Both the position numbers and the translations under genes were made by a program. The notes below the pieces were generated by a model. That model worked only from the letters and a program-made list of their open reading frames with translations, had not been told where the DNA came from and made no database searches. Below are positions 16,512 through 24,376 of a stretch of DNA of 38,838 nt, piece after piece. The DNA comes from Azoarcus indigens (GTDB lineage: Bacteria > Pseudomonadota > Gammaproteobacteria > Burkholderiales > Rhodocyclaceae), in assembly GCF_004361735.1 (NCBI RefSeq), contig NZ_SNVV01000034.1, positions 1-38,838 on the forward strand, given 5' to 3'. Position 1 is the first letter of the stretch; each line of letters opens with the position of its first letter.

Positions 16512-18404
16512 TCAGCCGGCCAATGCGGCGCGAATCTGGTCCAGCGTGCTCGGATCGTCTATCGTCGTCAGGTCACCCGGATCCCGCCCTTCGGCCAGCG
16601 CCTGGATGGAGCGGCGCAGCATCTTGCCGGAACGCGTTTTCGGCAAGCCGCTGATGAAATGGATCCGCGCCGGCCGCGCGATAGCGCCCAGGCTGTCATC
16701 CACCGTCTTCATCACCTCCTTCTCCAGCGCGGCCCGCTTCTCCGCGCTGTCGATGCGGCCGGCATCCTTCACCACCGCGAAGGCCATCGGCATCTGCCCC
16801 TTCAACTCGTCATGCACGCCGACCACCGCCACCTCGGCGATGGCGTTATGCCCCTGCACCGCCTCCTCGATCTCGCGTGTTCCCAGGCGATGTCCGGCGA
16901 CGTTGATGACGTCGTCCATGCGACCCAGAATGGTGTGGTAACCCTGTTCGTCCTTGATGCCCCAGTCCGACGAGGAATACACCACCGGGTTGGTGAACAG
17001 GCTGAAGTAGGTGGAAACGAAGCGCTCGTCCTGACCCCAGACGGTGGACAGGCAACCCGGCGGCAGCGGCGGCACCACGCCGACGATGCCCTTCTCGCCC
17101 GCCCCGCACTCACTACCATCCTCGCGGAAGATGCGCAGGTCGTAGCCATAAACGGGGAAGCTGGGGCTGCCGAACTTGATCGGCGTCTTCTCCACGCCGC
17201 GTACCGCCGCCAGCATCGGCCAGCCGGTCTCGGTCTGCCAGTAGTTGTCGATCACCGGGATGCCGAGTTCGCCCATGATCCATTCATGGGTCGGCTGGTC
17301 CAGCGGCTCGCCAGCGAGGAAGAGGTGCTTGAGCGAGGAGAGGTCGTACTTCTTGAGGAAGGCCGGATCCTGCTTCTTTAGCACCCGCACCGCGGTCGGC
17401 GCCGAGAACATCACGCTGACCTTGTACTTCTCGACGATGCTCCACCAGATGCCTGCGTCCGGCCGCAGCGGCGTGCCCTCGTACATGATGGTCGCCATGC
17501 CGGCGATCAATGGCGCGTAGATGATGTAGCTGTGGCCCACCACCCAGCCGATGTCCGAGGTGGTGAACATCGTCTCGCCTTCGCCGCCGGTGTAGATGTG
17601 TTGCATGGACGCCGCCAGCGCCACGCAGTAGCCGCCCGTGTCACGCTGCACGCCCTTGGGCTTACCGGTGGTGCCGGAGGTGTAGAGGATATAGCTCGGC
17701 TCCGAGCTTTCCACCCAGGTCACCGGCACCTTTGCGTCCAGGTGCTTCACGCGCTGTTCGGCGTAATCGACGTCGCGGCCGGCCACCCGCGGGAAGCCCT
17801 TGTCCAGCCCGCGATCGACGATGAGCACCTTCTGCGGCGGGAATTCGGCCAGCTTGCAGGCCTCGTCCACCAGATGCTTGTAGGGCACTGGCTTGCCATT
17901 GCGCATGCCAGCGTCTGCGCTGACCATCAGCTTGGGCCGGGCGTCGTCGATGCGGGTCGCCAGCGAGCCTGCGGCGAAGCCACCGAACACCACCGAGTGG
18001 ATGGCGCCGATGCGGGCGCAGGCCAGGATGGCGAAGCAGGCCTGCGGGATCATCGGCATGTAGATCAGGACGCGGTCGCCCTTGCCCACGCCCAGATCCT
18101 GGTAGATCGCCGCCATGCGCTCGACTTCGCGCTGCAGCTCGGCGTAGGAGTAGATCGTCTCCTCGCCGGTTTCGGTGGAGATGTAGATCAGCGCACGTGC
18201 GTCCGGCCGCTTGGCCGCGTGCCTGTCCACCGCGTTGTAGCAAAGATTGGTTTCTCCGCCCTTGAACCACTTTACGAAAGGCGGTCGCGAGAAATCGCAG
18301 ATCTGTTCGGCCGGCTTGTTCCAGTGAATCAAACGCGCCTGCTCGGCCCAGAATTCGTCACGCTGGTCTATCGACCGGCGATGGAACGCCTGGTAGGTCG
18401 TCAT
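16512..18404 (-). CDS. prpE: Propionate-CoA ligase
   Basis: This 630-residue AMP-forming enzyme activates propionate to propionyl-CoA. The ANL-family motifs are present: YILYTSGTTGKPKGV (P-loop), NYWQTETGWPM (A5), SSDWGIKDEQGYHTILGRMDDVINVAGHRLGTREIEEAV (A7-A8 hinge), and PKTRSGKMLRR near the C-terminus with the catalytic Lys that is often acetylated. The N-terminus YQAFHRRSIDQRDEFWAEQA and the length fit PrpE rather than acetyl-CoA synthetase (about 650 residues with a different N-terminal block). The ATG at 18404 is preferred because AGAGGTGCTT lies directly upstream; an ATG seven codons earlier lacks a ribosome site. No prpB, prpC or prpD is near, so the propionyl-CoA may feed methylcitrate or polyhydroxyalkanoate routes encoded elsewhere. 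Confidence 0.93.
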   Translation of the reverse strand: MTTYQAFHRRSIDQRDEFWAEQARLIHWNKPAEQICDFSRPPFVKWFKGGETNLCYNAVDRHAAKRPDARALIYISTETGEETIYSYAELQREVERMAAIYQDLGVGKGDRVLIYMPMIPQACFAILACARIGAIHSVVFGGFAAGSLATRIDDARPKLMVSADAGMRNGKPVPYKHLVDEACKLAEFPPQKVLIVDRGLDKGFPRVAGRDVDYAEQRVKHLDAKVPVTWVESSEPSYILYTSGTTGKPKGVQRDTGGYCVALAASMQHIYTGGEGETMFTTSDIGWVVGHSYIIYAPLIAGMATIMYEGTPLRPDAGIWWSIVEKYKVSVMFSAPTAVRVLKKQDPAFLKKYDLSSLKHLFLAGEPLDQPTHEWIMGELGIPVIDNYWQTETGWPMLAAVRGVEKTPIKFGSPSFPVYGYDLRIFREDGSECGAGEKGIVGVVPPLPPGCLSTVWGQDERFVSTYFSLFTNPVVYSSSDWGIKDEQGYHTILGRMDDVINVAGHRLGTREIEEAVQGHNAIAEVAVVGVHDELKGQMPMAFAVVKDAGRIDSAEKRAALEKEVMKTVDDSLGAIARPARIHFISGLPKTRSGKMLRRSIQALAEGRDPGDLTTIDDPSTLDQIRAALAG

Positions 18405-18438
18405 AAGCACCTCTCCCTTCCTCATTTGCGAATGGCGT

Positions 18439-18460
18439 ACGGCGGCCCCTCAGCCGCCGT
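18439..18460 (-). other. Hairpin between the REC-GGDEF gene and prpE
   Basis: ACGGCGGC (18439-18446) and GCCGCCGT (18453-18460) form a perfect 8-bp stem with a 6-base loop in the 69-base gap. No U-run follows on the minus strand. It may partly separate the two messages or be a transcript-stability element. Confidence 0.35.
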
Positions 18461-18473
18461 GGTCCTGCTGCTC

Positions 18474-19664
18474 TCAAATGGAGGTCTGGCTACCCTCCGC
18501 GTCATCACCGGTGCCCCGCTCTTTGTCGTACTTCTTGAGCTGCATGATCGGTAGCCCGATGTGAAGTCGGGATTCTACCAATTCCAGCAGCGGCAGCAGG
18601 GTTGTGATGACATCCGGCAAGCGTTCGGCGACTTCGGCTTCACCGCCGGCGCGAATCTGCAGGAGGGCGTGATCGATGCTTACTGCTTGTTTGAGCTGGC
18701 GCTCCACCATCGAGTGGTCCACCTCGCCGCGCTCGGCCACCACCCGGTTGCCGCCAGCGGCGGCGCCTTCGCGCACCCGCTTCACCGCAACGTCGATGAG
18801 CTCGCTGACGCTGTGCAACCCATCCACCGCCGAGCCGGAAATGCCGATGGTAATGCTGATGCGGATGCGCTCTTCGCGGTAGGTCATCACCAGCTTTTCC
18901 ATCGCCTTCTGCAGACGCAGGGCGAAGGCACAGCAGCCAGCGACGTCGGTACTGGGCGTGAGGACGGCGAACTGGGAGGGCGCGAGTTGGGCCACCGTGT
19001 CTTCCTTGCGGACACGGGTGGAGAGGATCTTGGAGAGCTTGCGGGTGATGAGCTGGGCCACATGGGCGCCATGCCATTCCACCAGCTGCTCGTAGTGGTC
19101 GATCTCGATGACCATCGCCGAGATCTCGGAACGCTGGCGCTTGGCCAGCGCGATTTCCTGCTCGCCATGCCAATTGAGGTAGGACTCGCTGAGCAGGCCG
19201 GAGCTGGGATCAACCGGGCTCTGGGAAGCCAGGGCCGCCCGGCTCTCCGCCAGCTCCCGGCGCGTCTGGGCGAGGTGCGTCAGGGAATCCAGGCGGGCGA
19301 CCAGCTCGACGCTGCCTATGCCCTTGGTGATGAAATCGTTGGCGCCCAGCTGCATCGCCTTGGCGCGAGCCTCGTCGTCCTCGTCGCCGGAGATGATCAC
19401 CACCGGCATCTCGTGCACCCGCTGCAGTTTGGAGCTGCGGATGCGCTCCAGCAGGCCGTACCCGTCCAGCTGCGGCATGCCGATGTCAGTGAGGACGACC
19501 TGTATCTCCGGGTCCACCAGCAGCGCCTGCCAGCCGGCCTCGCCGTCGGCCTCCTCGCGCACCGCGAAACGCCCACGCACATGCTTGATGATGGAGGCCC
19601 GCACCATGCGCGAGTCATCGACGACCAGCACTTTCGGCAACTGCGGAGTTTCTTCGGCACTCAT
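18474..19664 (-). CDS. Response regulator with REC and degenerate GGDEF domains
   Basis: This 396-residue protein has an N-terminal receiver domain: VLVVDDSRMVRAS, phospho-acceptor Asp60 in VVLTDIGMPQLDGYG, and FITKGIGS with the conserved Lys. After a linker helix, residues about 165-320 form a GGDEF fold (SGLLSESYLNWHGEQEIALAKRQ and ISITIGISG), but the catalytic GGDEF sequence is replaced by APSQF in VAQLAPSQFAVL. Cyclic-di-GMP synthesis is therefore unlikely, and the domain may bind nucleotide or protein instead. A C-terminal helical tail of about 70 residues is of unknown role. A perfect -10 TATAAT lies at 19744-19739 on the minus strand without a good -35. It diverges from the HDOD-like gene, a common partner of such regulators. 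Confidence 0.85.
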   Translation of the reverse strand: MSAEETPQLPKVLVVDDSRMVRASIIKHVRGRFAVREEADGEAGWQALLVDPEIQVVLTDIGMPQLDGYGLLERIRSSKLQRVHEMPVVIISGDEDDEARAKAMQLGANDFITKGIGSVELVARLDSLTHLAQTRRELAESRAALASQSPVDPSSGLLSESYLNWHGEQEIALAKRQRSEISAMVIEIDHYEQLVEWHGAHVAQLITRKLSKILSTRVRKEDTVAQLAPSQFAVLTPSTDVAGCCAFALRLQKAMEKLVMTYREERIRISITIGISGSAVDGLHSVSELIDVAVKRVREGAAAGGNRVVAERGEVDHSMVERQLKQAVSIDHALLQIRAGGEAEVAERLPDVITTLLPLLELVESRLHIGLPIMQLKKYDKERGTGDDAEGSQTSI

Positions 19665-19782
19665 GGCGGGAGCAGGCTTTCCTGTGGGGCTATGGCCGAT
19701 CCGGACGGAGCCGCGGACGGATGACGAGGATGCGCCAGATTATAACGAAAAGCCATAGTCGGCCCGGCGGCCCGGCCCGCAC

Positions 19783-19811
19783 TTCAAATCCGTCCCTGCG
19801 CAACCGATAAT
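19783..19811 (+). promoter_or_regulatory. Sigma-70 promoter of the HDOD-like gene
   Basis: TTCAAA (19783-19788) and GATAAT (19806-19811) are separated by 17 bases. Each matches its consensus at four and five of six positions. The start of transcription would be near 19818, inside the palindrome at 19816-19828. Confidence 0.55.
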
Positions 19812-19815
19812 TCGA

Positions 19816-19828
19816 CAAGATCATCTTG
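19816..19828. promoter_or_regulatory. Palindrome over the HDOD-like gene's transcription start
   Basis: CAAGAT-C-ATCTTG is a perfect 13-bp palindrome. It covers the inferred +1 and ends 11 bases before the start codon, a typical repressor position. No DNA-binding regulator is encoded beside it, so the binding protein is unknown. Confidence 0.4.
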
Positions 19829-19839
19829 GGTTCGCCGCC

Positions 19840-20706
19840 ATGCCCCTGCTCACGCAGCCCCTGGAAACAGTCGATGCCTACGTCGAGCACTTCTCCCGCC
19901 AGCCGCTACCGGTGCTGCGGCGCACGGTCAAGGATCTCGAAGCGCTGCGCGCCGAGATGGACACCGTGAGCGGCAAGCGCATCGCTGCCGTGGTACTGGC
20001 GGATCCGCTGATGACGATGAAGCTGCTGACTCATCTCGAAAGCCACCGCCGCAGTTCGCAGAACCATGACATCACCACCATAGACCGGGCGGTGATGATG
20101 ATGGGGCTGGGTCCCTTTTTCGACACCTTCACCCGCATGCCGACGGTGGAGGACGGGCTGGCGGCACATCCGCAGGCGCTCATCGGCGTGCTGAAAGTCA
20201 TCGGCCGCGCTCGGCGCGCCGCCCATTACGCCCGTGACTGGGCCATCGTGCGTCACGACCTGGATGTGGACGAGATCACCGTGGCCGCACTGCTGCGGGA
20301 GGCCACCGAAATCGTCTGCTGGGTGTTCGCGCCGGAGCTGACACGCCGTGTCTACAGCCTGCAGCTCGCCGACCGCCAGCTACGTAGCGCCACCGCCCAG
20401 CGCGCCGTGTTCGGCGCCACCGCGCGGGAAATTCAGCTGGCCCTGATCCACGCCTGGACGCTGCCGCAGCTGCTGGTGCAATTGCTGGACGAGACCCAGG
20501 GCGAGCACCCGCGGGTGCGCACCATCAAGCTCGCTGCCGACTTCGCCCGCCATGTCGCCCACGGCTGGGACGACCCCGCGTTGCCGGACGACATCGACGC
20601 CATCGAACGCTTGCTGCCCCTGGGCCGGGAGCAACTGCTGCACCGCTTGAACGTGCCGGAGGAAGCCATGGCCCGCTTCCTGCCCGAGGCGCCGCAGCCG
20701 GAGTGA
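19840..20706 (+). CDS. HDOD-domain-like protein
   Basis: The 288-residue protein looks like an HDOD signalling protein, a relative of HD phosphohydrolases without the metal-binding His-Asp pair. Supporting stretches are LPVLRRTVKDLEALRAE, VVLADPLMTMKLLTHLESH, ITTIDRAVMMMGLGPFFDTF (the usual HDOD segment 'ixxAixxlGxxxl') and ARRAAHYARDWAI near 130, where an active HD enzyme would carry its metal ligands. No second domain is seen; the C-terminal third is helical. HDOD proteins act in two-component and cyclic-di-GMP pathways, and it diverges from a REC-GGDEF regulator 175 bases away, which fits a shared pathway. The biochemical role is not known. Confidence 0.75.
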   Translation: MPLLTQPLETVDAYVEHFSRQPLPVLRRTVKDLEALRAEMDTVSGKRIAAVVLADPLMTMKLLTHLESHRRSSQNHDITTIDRAVMMMGLGPFFDTFTRMPTVEDGLAAHPQALIGVLKVIGRARRAAHYARDWAIVRHDLDVDEITVAALLREATEIVCWVFAPELTRRVYSLQLADRQLRSATAQRAVFGATAREIQLALIHAWTLPQLLVQLLDETQGEHPRVRTIKLAADFARHVAHGWDDPALPDDIDAIERLLPLGREQLLHRLNVPEEAMARFLPEAPQPE

Positions 20707-20769
20707 GCCGGAAGCGCTCTATCGGAGGGCGCTTGCGTATATGATCCTCGGGTTGAACATGGAGTCCCC

Positions 20770-21345
20770 ATGAGCGTTTCCTCCGCCCTGCTGCTCGGCA
20801 TCGTTGTGGTCGCCCTGGCCTACGGCGTCGTCATCTACAACGGCCTGGTCCGGCTGAAGCACAACGTGGCCAAGGCTTGGGCCAACATCGACGTGCTGCT
20901 GAAGCAGCGTCACGACGAGTTGCCCAAGCTGATCGAGGTGTGCAAGCAGTACCGCCAGTTCGAGAGCGAAACCCTGGCCCGCGTCACCGAGGCACGCGCC
21001 CGCGTCGCCGCCGCCCGCGAGCAGCATGACCTGCCCGCGCTGGGTGCGGCCGAAGGCCTGCTGCGCGGCGGCCTGGGCCAGATCTTCGCCGTTGCCGAGG
21101 CTTATCCGGAACTGAAGGCCAACGAGCATTTCATGCAGTTGCAGAGCCGCATCACCGCGCTGGAGAACGGCATCGCCGACCGGCGCGAGTGGTACAACGA
21201 ATCTGTCAATCTGCACAACGTGCGCATCGAGCAGTTTCCCGACCTGCTGCTCGCCCGCCTGTTCCAGTTCCCGCCGCAGCCGCTGCTGGAGTTCGCCAGC
21301 GTGGAGAAGGCGGACGTGGACGTGAAGGCGCTGCTCGGCACCTGA
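20770..21345 (+). CDS. lemA: LemA family protein
   Basis: This 191-residue membrane-anchored protein matches the LemA family length. It has one N-terminal helix (ALLLGIVVVALAYGVVIYNGLV), then the four-helix LemA domain with VKHNVAKAW-type and WANIDVLLKQRHDELPKLIEVCKQY segments, and the conserved IADRREWYNESVNLHNVRIEQFP before the C-terminal FxxxP region. An out-of-frame ATG lies 14 bases upstream; the ATG at 20770 has GGAG at a good distance. LemA proteins often pair with GIDE-domain or TPM-domain membrane proteins, and a GIDE-like gene follows ten bases after the stop. Function in bacteria is poorly defined. Confidence 0.93.
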   Translation: MSVSSALLLGIVVVALAYGVVIYNGLVRLKHNVAKAWANIDVLLKQRHDELPKLIEVCKQYRQFESETLARVTEARARVAAAREQHDLPALGAAEGLLRGGLGQIFAVAEAYPELKANEHFMQLQSRITALENGIADRREWYNESVNLHNVRIEQFPDLLLARLFQFPPQPLLEFASVEKADVDVKALLGT

Positions 21346-21355
21346 CCCGCCTCCC

Positions 21356-22252
21356 ATGCTCGTGCGCCTGCGGCGCGACGGCCTGAACGTCGCGCTGCCC
21401 TCAATCCAGTTCGGCCTGGTCGCCTTTATCCTGCATGTCGGCCCCCGCAGCCAGGCCAGCCTGTTCGCCATCGCCCTGCTGCTGGCCTGCGGCCTCTATG
21501 GCTGGCTGCGCACGCTGCAGCATGCCCGGCTCATCCTCGACACCCCCACCTCCCGGGTGGGCTCCGCCGCCCAGGGCTACGTGGAACTGCGTGGCCACGG
21601 CGAGCCACTGGCCGGCACACCGGTGCTGTCCCCGCTCACCGGCCTGCCGGTAATCTGGTACCGCCTCGCCACCTACCACCGCAACAACGATCGCAAGTGG
21701 GTTCATGCCCACACGGACGAGAGCGATGCGTCCTTCCTGCTGCGGGATGCGAGCGGCGTCTGCGCGGTCGATCCCGAGGGGGCGGAAATGCTGGTGCGGC
21801 GGCAGGACACGGTGGAGCGTGGCGACATCCGGCAGGTCCAGTGGTGCCTGCTGCGTCACGACCCCATCTATGTGCTGGGCGATTTCCACACGCTGGGCAG
21901 CATCACGCCGGAGCTGGACACCGCCGCCCAGGTGCGCGATCTCCTCGCCGAATGGAAACAGGACCACCAGCGTCTGCTTGCCCGCTTCGACCTCGATGGC
22001 GATGGTCAGATCAGCCTGAAGGAGTGGGAGCTGGCCCGTGCCCAGGCCAAGCGCGAGGTGGCAAAGCAACGCCAGGAGGTGCTCGCCGCGCCGGAGGCGC
22101 ATGTAGTGCGGAAACCAGGTGATGGCCGGCTGTACCTCATCTCCGACCTGGATCCGGCGCGCATCGCCCGCCGTTACCGCTGGTGGTCCGCATTGCACCT
22201 CAGCATCTTCCTCGGCAGCGCAGCGGCCGTGGCCTGGCTTTCCCAGGCTTGA
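21356..22252 (+). CDS. GIDE-domain membrane protein with an EF-hand
   Basis: This 298-residue protein has hydrophobic segments at about residues 16-52 and again at the C-terminus (LHLSIFLGSAAAVAWLSQA). Between them lies a region that resembles the GIDE domain found beside LemA in many proteobacteria: GYVELRGHGEPLAGTPVLSPLTGLPVIWYRLATY and FLLRDASGVCAVDPEGAEM. Residues 212-223 (DLDGDGQISLKE) fit the 12-residue EF-hand calcium loop exactly, with D1, D3, D5, G6, I8 and E12, an unusual addition. In eukaryotes GIDE domains precede RING ubiquitin ligases; no RING is present here. No ribosome site is obvious; it probably relies on coupling to lemA. Confidence 0.75.
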   Translation: MLVRLRRDGLNVALPSIQFGLVAFILHVGPRSQASLFAIALLLACGLYGWLRTLQHARLILDTPTSRVGSAAQGYVELRGHGEPLAGTPVLSPLTGLPVIWYRLATYHRNNDRKWVHAHTDESDASFLLRDASGVCAVDPEGAEMLVRRQDTVERGDIRQVQWCLLRHDPIYVLGDFHTLGSITPELDTAAQVRDLLAEWKQDHQRLLARFDLDGDGQISLKEWELARAQAKREVAKQRQEVLAAPEAHVVRKPGDGRLYLISDLDPARIARRYRWWSALHLSIFLGSAAAVAWLSQA

Positions 22253-22297
22253 GGCAGGGCTGAAAGCCCGCGCCCCTCCGGCGATCTCAGCCCAGCC

Positions 22298-24223
22298 TCA
22301 ACCGCCGGCTTCAGCCGCCCGCGTCTCCAGCGCCTCCCAACGCAGCATGGCGGCTTCGATTTCGCCGTCCAGCGCGTCCAGTCTGTCCTTGCAGCGGGCG
22401 ACCTCGTGCGGCGCCTCCTGGTACAGCGCCGGATCCGCCAACCGTGCATGCAGGCTGGCCTGCTCCGCCTCCAGCGTGGCGATCTTGTCCGGCAGGCTCT
22501 CCAGTTCGCGCCGCTCGTTGTAGGAAAGCTTGGCCGTCTTCTGCGCCGCCGGCTTGGCAGGCGCGGCGGCAGGGGTCGCCTTGGGCGCCGGCTGCTGGCG
22601 CTGAGTTTCCTGCTTCTGCGCCTCGCGCGCCGTTTGCACTCGCAGCCAGTCGCCGTAGCCACCGGCATACTCCCCCCACTGGCCACCGCCCTCGGCTGCG
22701 ATCACCTGGGTGACCACGTTGTCGAGAAAGGCGCGGTCGTGGCTGACCAGGAACAAGGTGCCGTCGTAGGCGGCCAGCAGTTCCTCCAGCAAGTCCAGGG
22801 TTTCGATGTCGAGGTCGTTCGTCGGCTCGTCCAGCACCATGATGTTGGCCGGGCGGGCGAACAGCCGCGCCAGCAGCAGACGGTTGCGCTCGCCGCCCGA
22901 CAGCGACTTCACCGGCGAACGCGCGCGCTGCGGCGCGAACAGGAAATCGCCCAGGTAGCCGATGACGTGCTTGCGCTCGCCGGCGATCTCGACGTATTCC
23001 GATCCCGGACTGATCACCTCGGTCAGCGGCAACTCAGGGTCCAACTGGGCGCGCAGTTGGTCGAAGTAGGCCACCGTCTGCCTGGTGCCGCGGCGCACGG
23101 TGCCTTCGTCGGGCTCGATCTCGCCGAGGATGAGCTTCAGCAGCGTGGTCTTGCCGGCGCCATTGGGACCGAGCAGGCCGATGCGGTCGCCGCGCAGGAT
23201 GCGGGTGGAGAAGTCCTTCACCACTGCGCGCTCGCCATAGCGCTTGGTGACGCCATGCAGCTCGGCCACCATCTGGCCGCTCTGCTCGCCGCGATCCACC
23301 GCCAGACTGACATTGCCCAGGCGATCGCGCCGCGCCGAGCGCTCGCGCCGCAGCGCCTCCAGGCGCCGCACCCGGCCTTCGTTGCGGGTGCGCCGGGCTT
23401 CCACGCCCTTGCGTATCCATACCTCTTCCTGCGCAAGCAGCTTGTCGAAGCGGGCGTTGGCCTTGTCCTCCGACTCGAGTTCCTCTGCCTTGCGCCGCTG
23501 GTAGTCGCTGTAGCGGCCGGGGTAGCTGGCGAGCCGGCCGCGGTCCAATTCGATGATGCGGGTGGCAACGTTGTCGAGGAAGACGCGGTCGTGGGTGATT
23601 ACCACCACCGCGCCGCGGAAGTCGCGGATCAGCCCTTCCAGCCAGAGGATGCCATCGATATCCAGATGGTTGGTCGGCTCGTCCAGCAGCAGCAGTTCCG
23701 GCTCCGCCACCAGCGCCCGCGCCAGCGCCACCCGCTTCACCCCGCCGCCGGAGAGGCTGGCAACCTTTGCATCGGCCGACAGTCCGAGACGGGCGAGCAT
23801 GTGCTCCACCCGCCGGTTGAGCTGCCAGCCGTCAGCGGCCTCCACCGCGGCCTGCAGCCGCTCCAGCCGTGCCAGTGCCTCGACGTCGCCCTGCTCCGCT
23901 ACCGCGTGCATCGCCTCATGGTATTCGACCAGCAGGCGGGCGGCATCGCCCAAGCCGTCGGCCACGGTAGCGAACACATCGCGGTCCAGCGGGAAATCCG
24001 CCTCCTGCGGCACGTAGGTGGTCACCAGCCCGGGTTGGCGCCAGACCTGGCCATCGTCCAGCGCGGCCTGGCCGGCGAGTGCGCGCAGCAGGCTGGATTT
24101 ACCCGAGCCGTTGCGGCCGATGAGCGCCACCCGCTCGCCGGCATCGAGCTGGAAATCCGCCCGGTCCAGCAGGTCGACATGGCCAAAGGCAAGGCAGGCG
24201 TTTTCAACGGACAGCAGGGGCAT
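22298..24223 (-). CDS. uup: ABC-F family ATPase, Uup-type
   Basis: The 641-residue soluble protein has two ABC domains in one chain and no membrane segment, as in ABC-F ribosome-acting ATPases. The first domain has Walker A GRNGSGKSS (36-44), signature LSGGGVKR, and LLLLDEPTNHLD. The second has GPNGAGKTT, LSGGERNR and MVLDEPTNDLD. Between them is the charged interdomain linker (RRKAEELESEDKANARFDKLLAQEEVWIRKGVEARRTRNEGR). After an A/P/Q-rich spacer, a C-terminal coiled coil (about 575-641, SYNERRELESLPDKIATLEAEQ) matches the DNA-binding tail of Uup. Uup affects transposon excision and ribosome function in E. coli. The gene is convergent with the GIDE gene and divergent from the Gcr-like gene. 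Confidence 0.93.
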   Translation of the reverse strand: MPLLSVENACLAFGHVDLLDRADFQLDAGERVALIGRNGSGKSSLLRALAGQAALDDGQVWRQPGLVTTYVPQEADFPLDRDVFATVADGLGDAARLLVEYHEAMHAVAEQGDVEALARLERLQAAVEAADGWQLNRRVEHMLARLGLSADAKVASLSGGGVKRVALARALVAEPELLLLDEPTNHLDIDGILWLEGLIRDFRGAVVVITHDRVFLDNVATRIIELDRGRLASYPGRYSDYQRRKAEELESEDKANARFDKLLAQEEVWIRKGVEARRTRNEGRVRRLEALRRERSARRDRLGNVSLAVDRGEQSGQMVAELHGVTKRYGERAVVKDFSTRILRGDRIGLLGPNGAGKTTLLKLILGEIEPDEGTVRRGTRQTVAYFDQLRAQLDPELPLTEVISPGSEYVEIAGERKHVIGYLGDFLFAPQRARSPVKSLSGGERNRLLLARLFARPANIMVLDEPTNDLDIETLDLLEELLAAYDGTLFLVSHDRAFLDNVVTQVIAAEGGGQWGEYAGGYGDWLRVQTAREAQKQETQRQQPAPKATPAAAPAKPAAQKTAKLSYNERRELESLPDKIATLEAEQASLHARLADPALYQEAPHEVARCKDRLDALDGEIEAAMLRWEALETRAAEAGG

Positions 24224-24376
24224 CGGTGGGCTCGGCGGGGATCGGAAAGGGTGAAAAGCTGGATTCTAGCGGGCTGCTACCATGGGGGCACGCCTCCGCC
24301 GCTGCGCGGAAGGGTCGCCACACCGGGCAGCAAGGCCCAGCGGCGCAACGCGGACGCGGCTATGTAGAGGATACGA

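Noticed and set aside
20712-20734. AAGCGC/GCGCTT inverted repeat after the HDOD-like gene as a terminator
   Set aside because: The arms are only six bases, the loop is long and no T-run follows, so it was not called.
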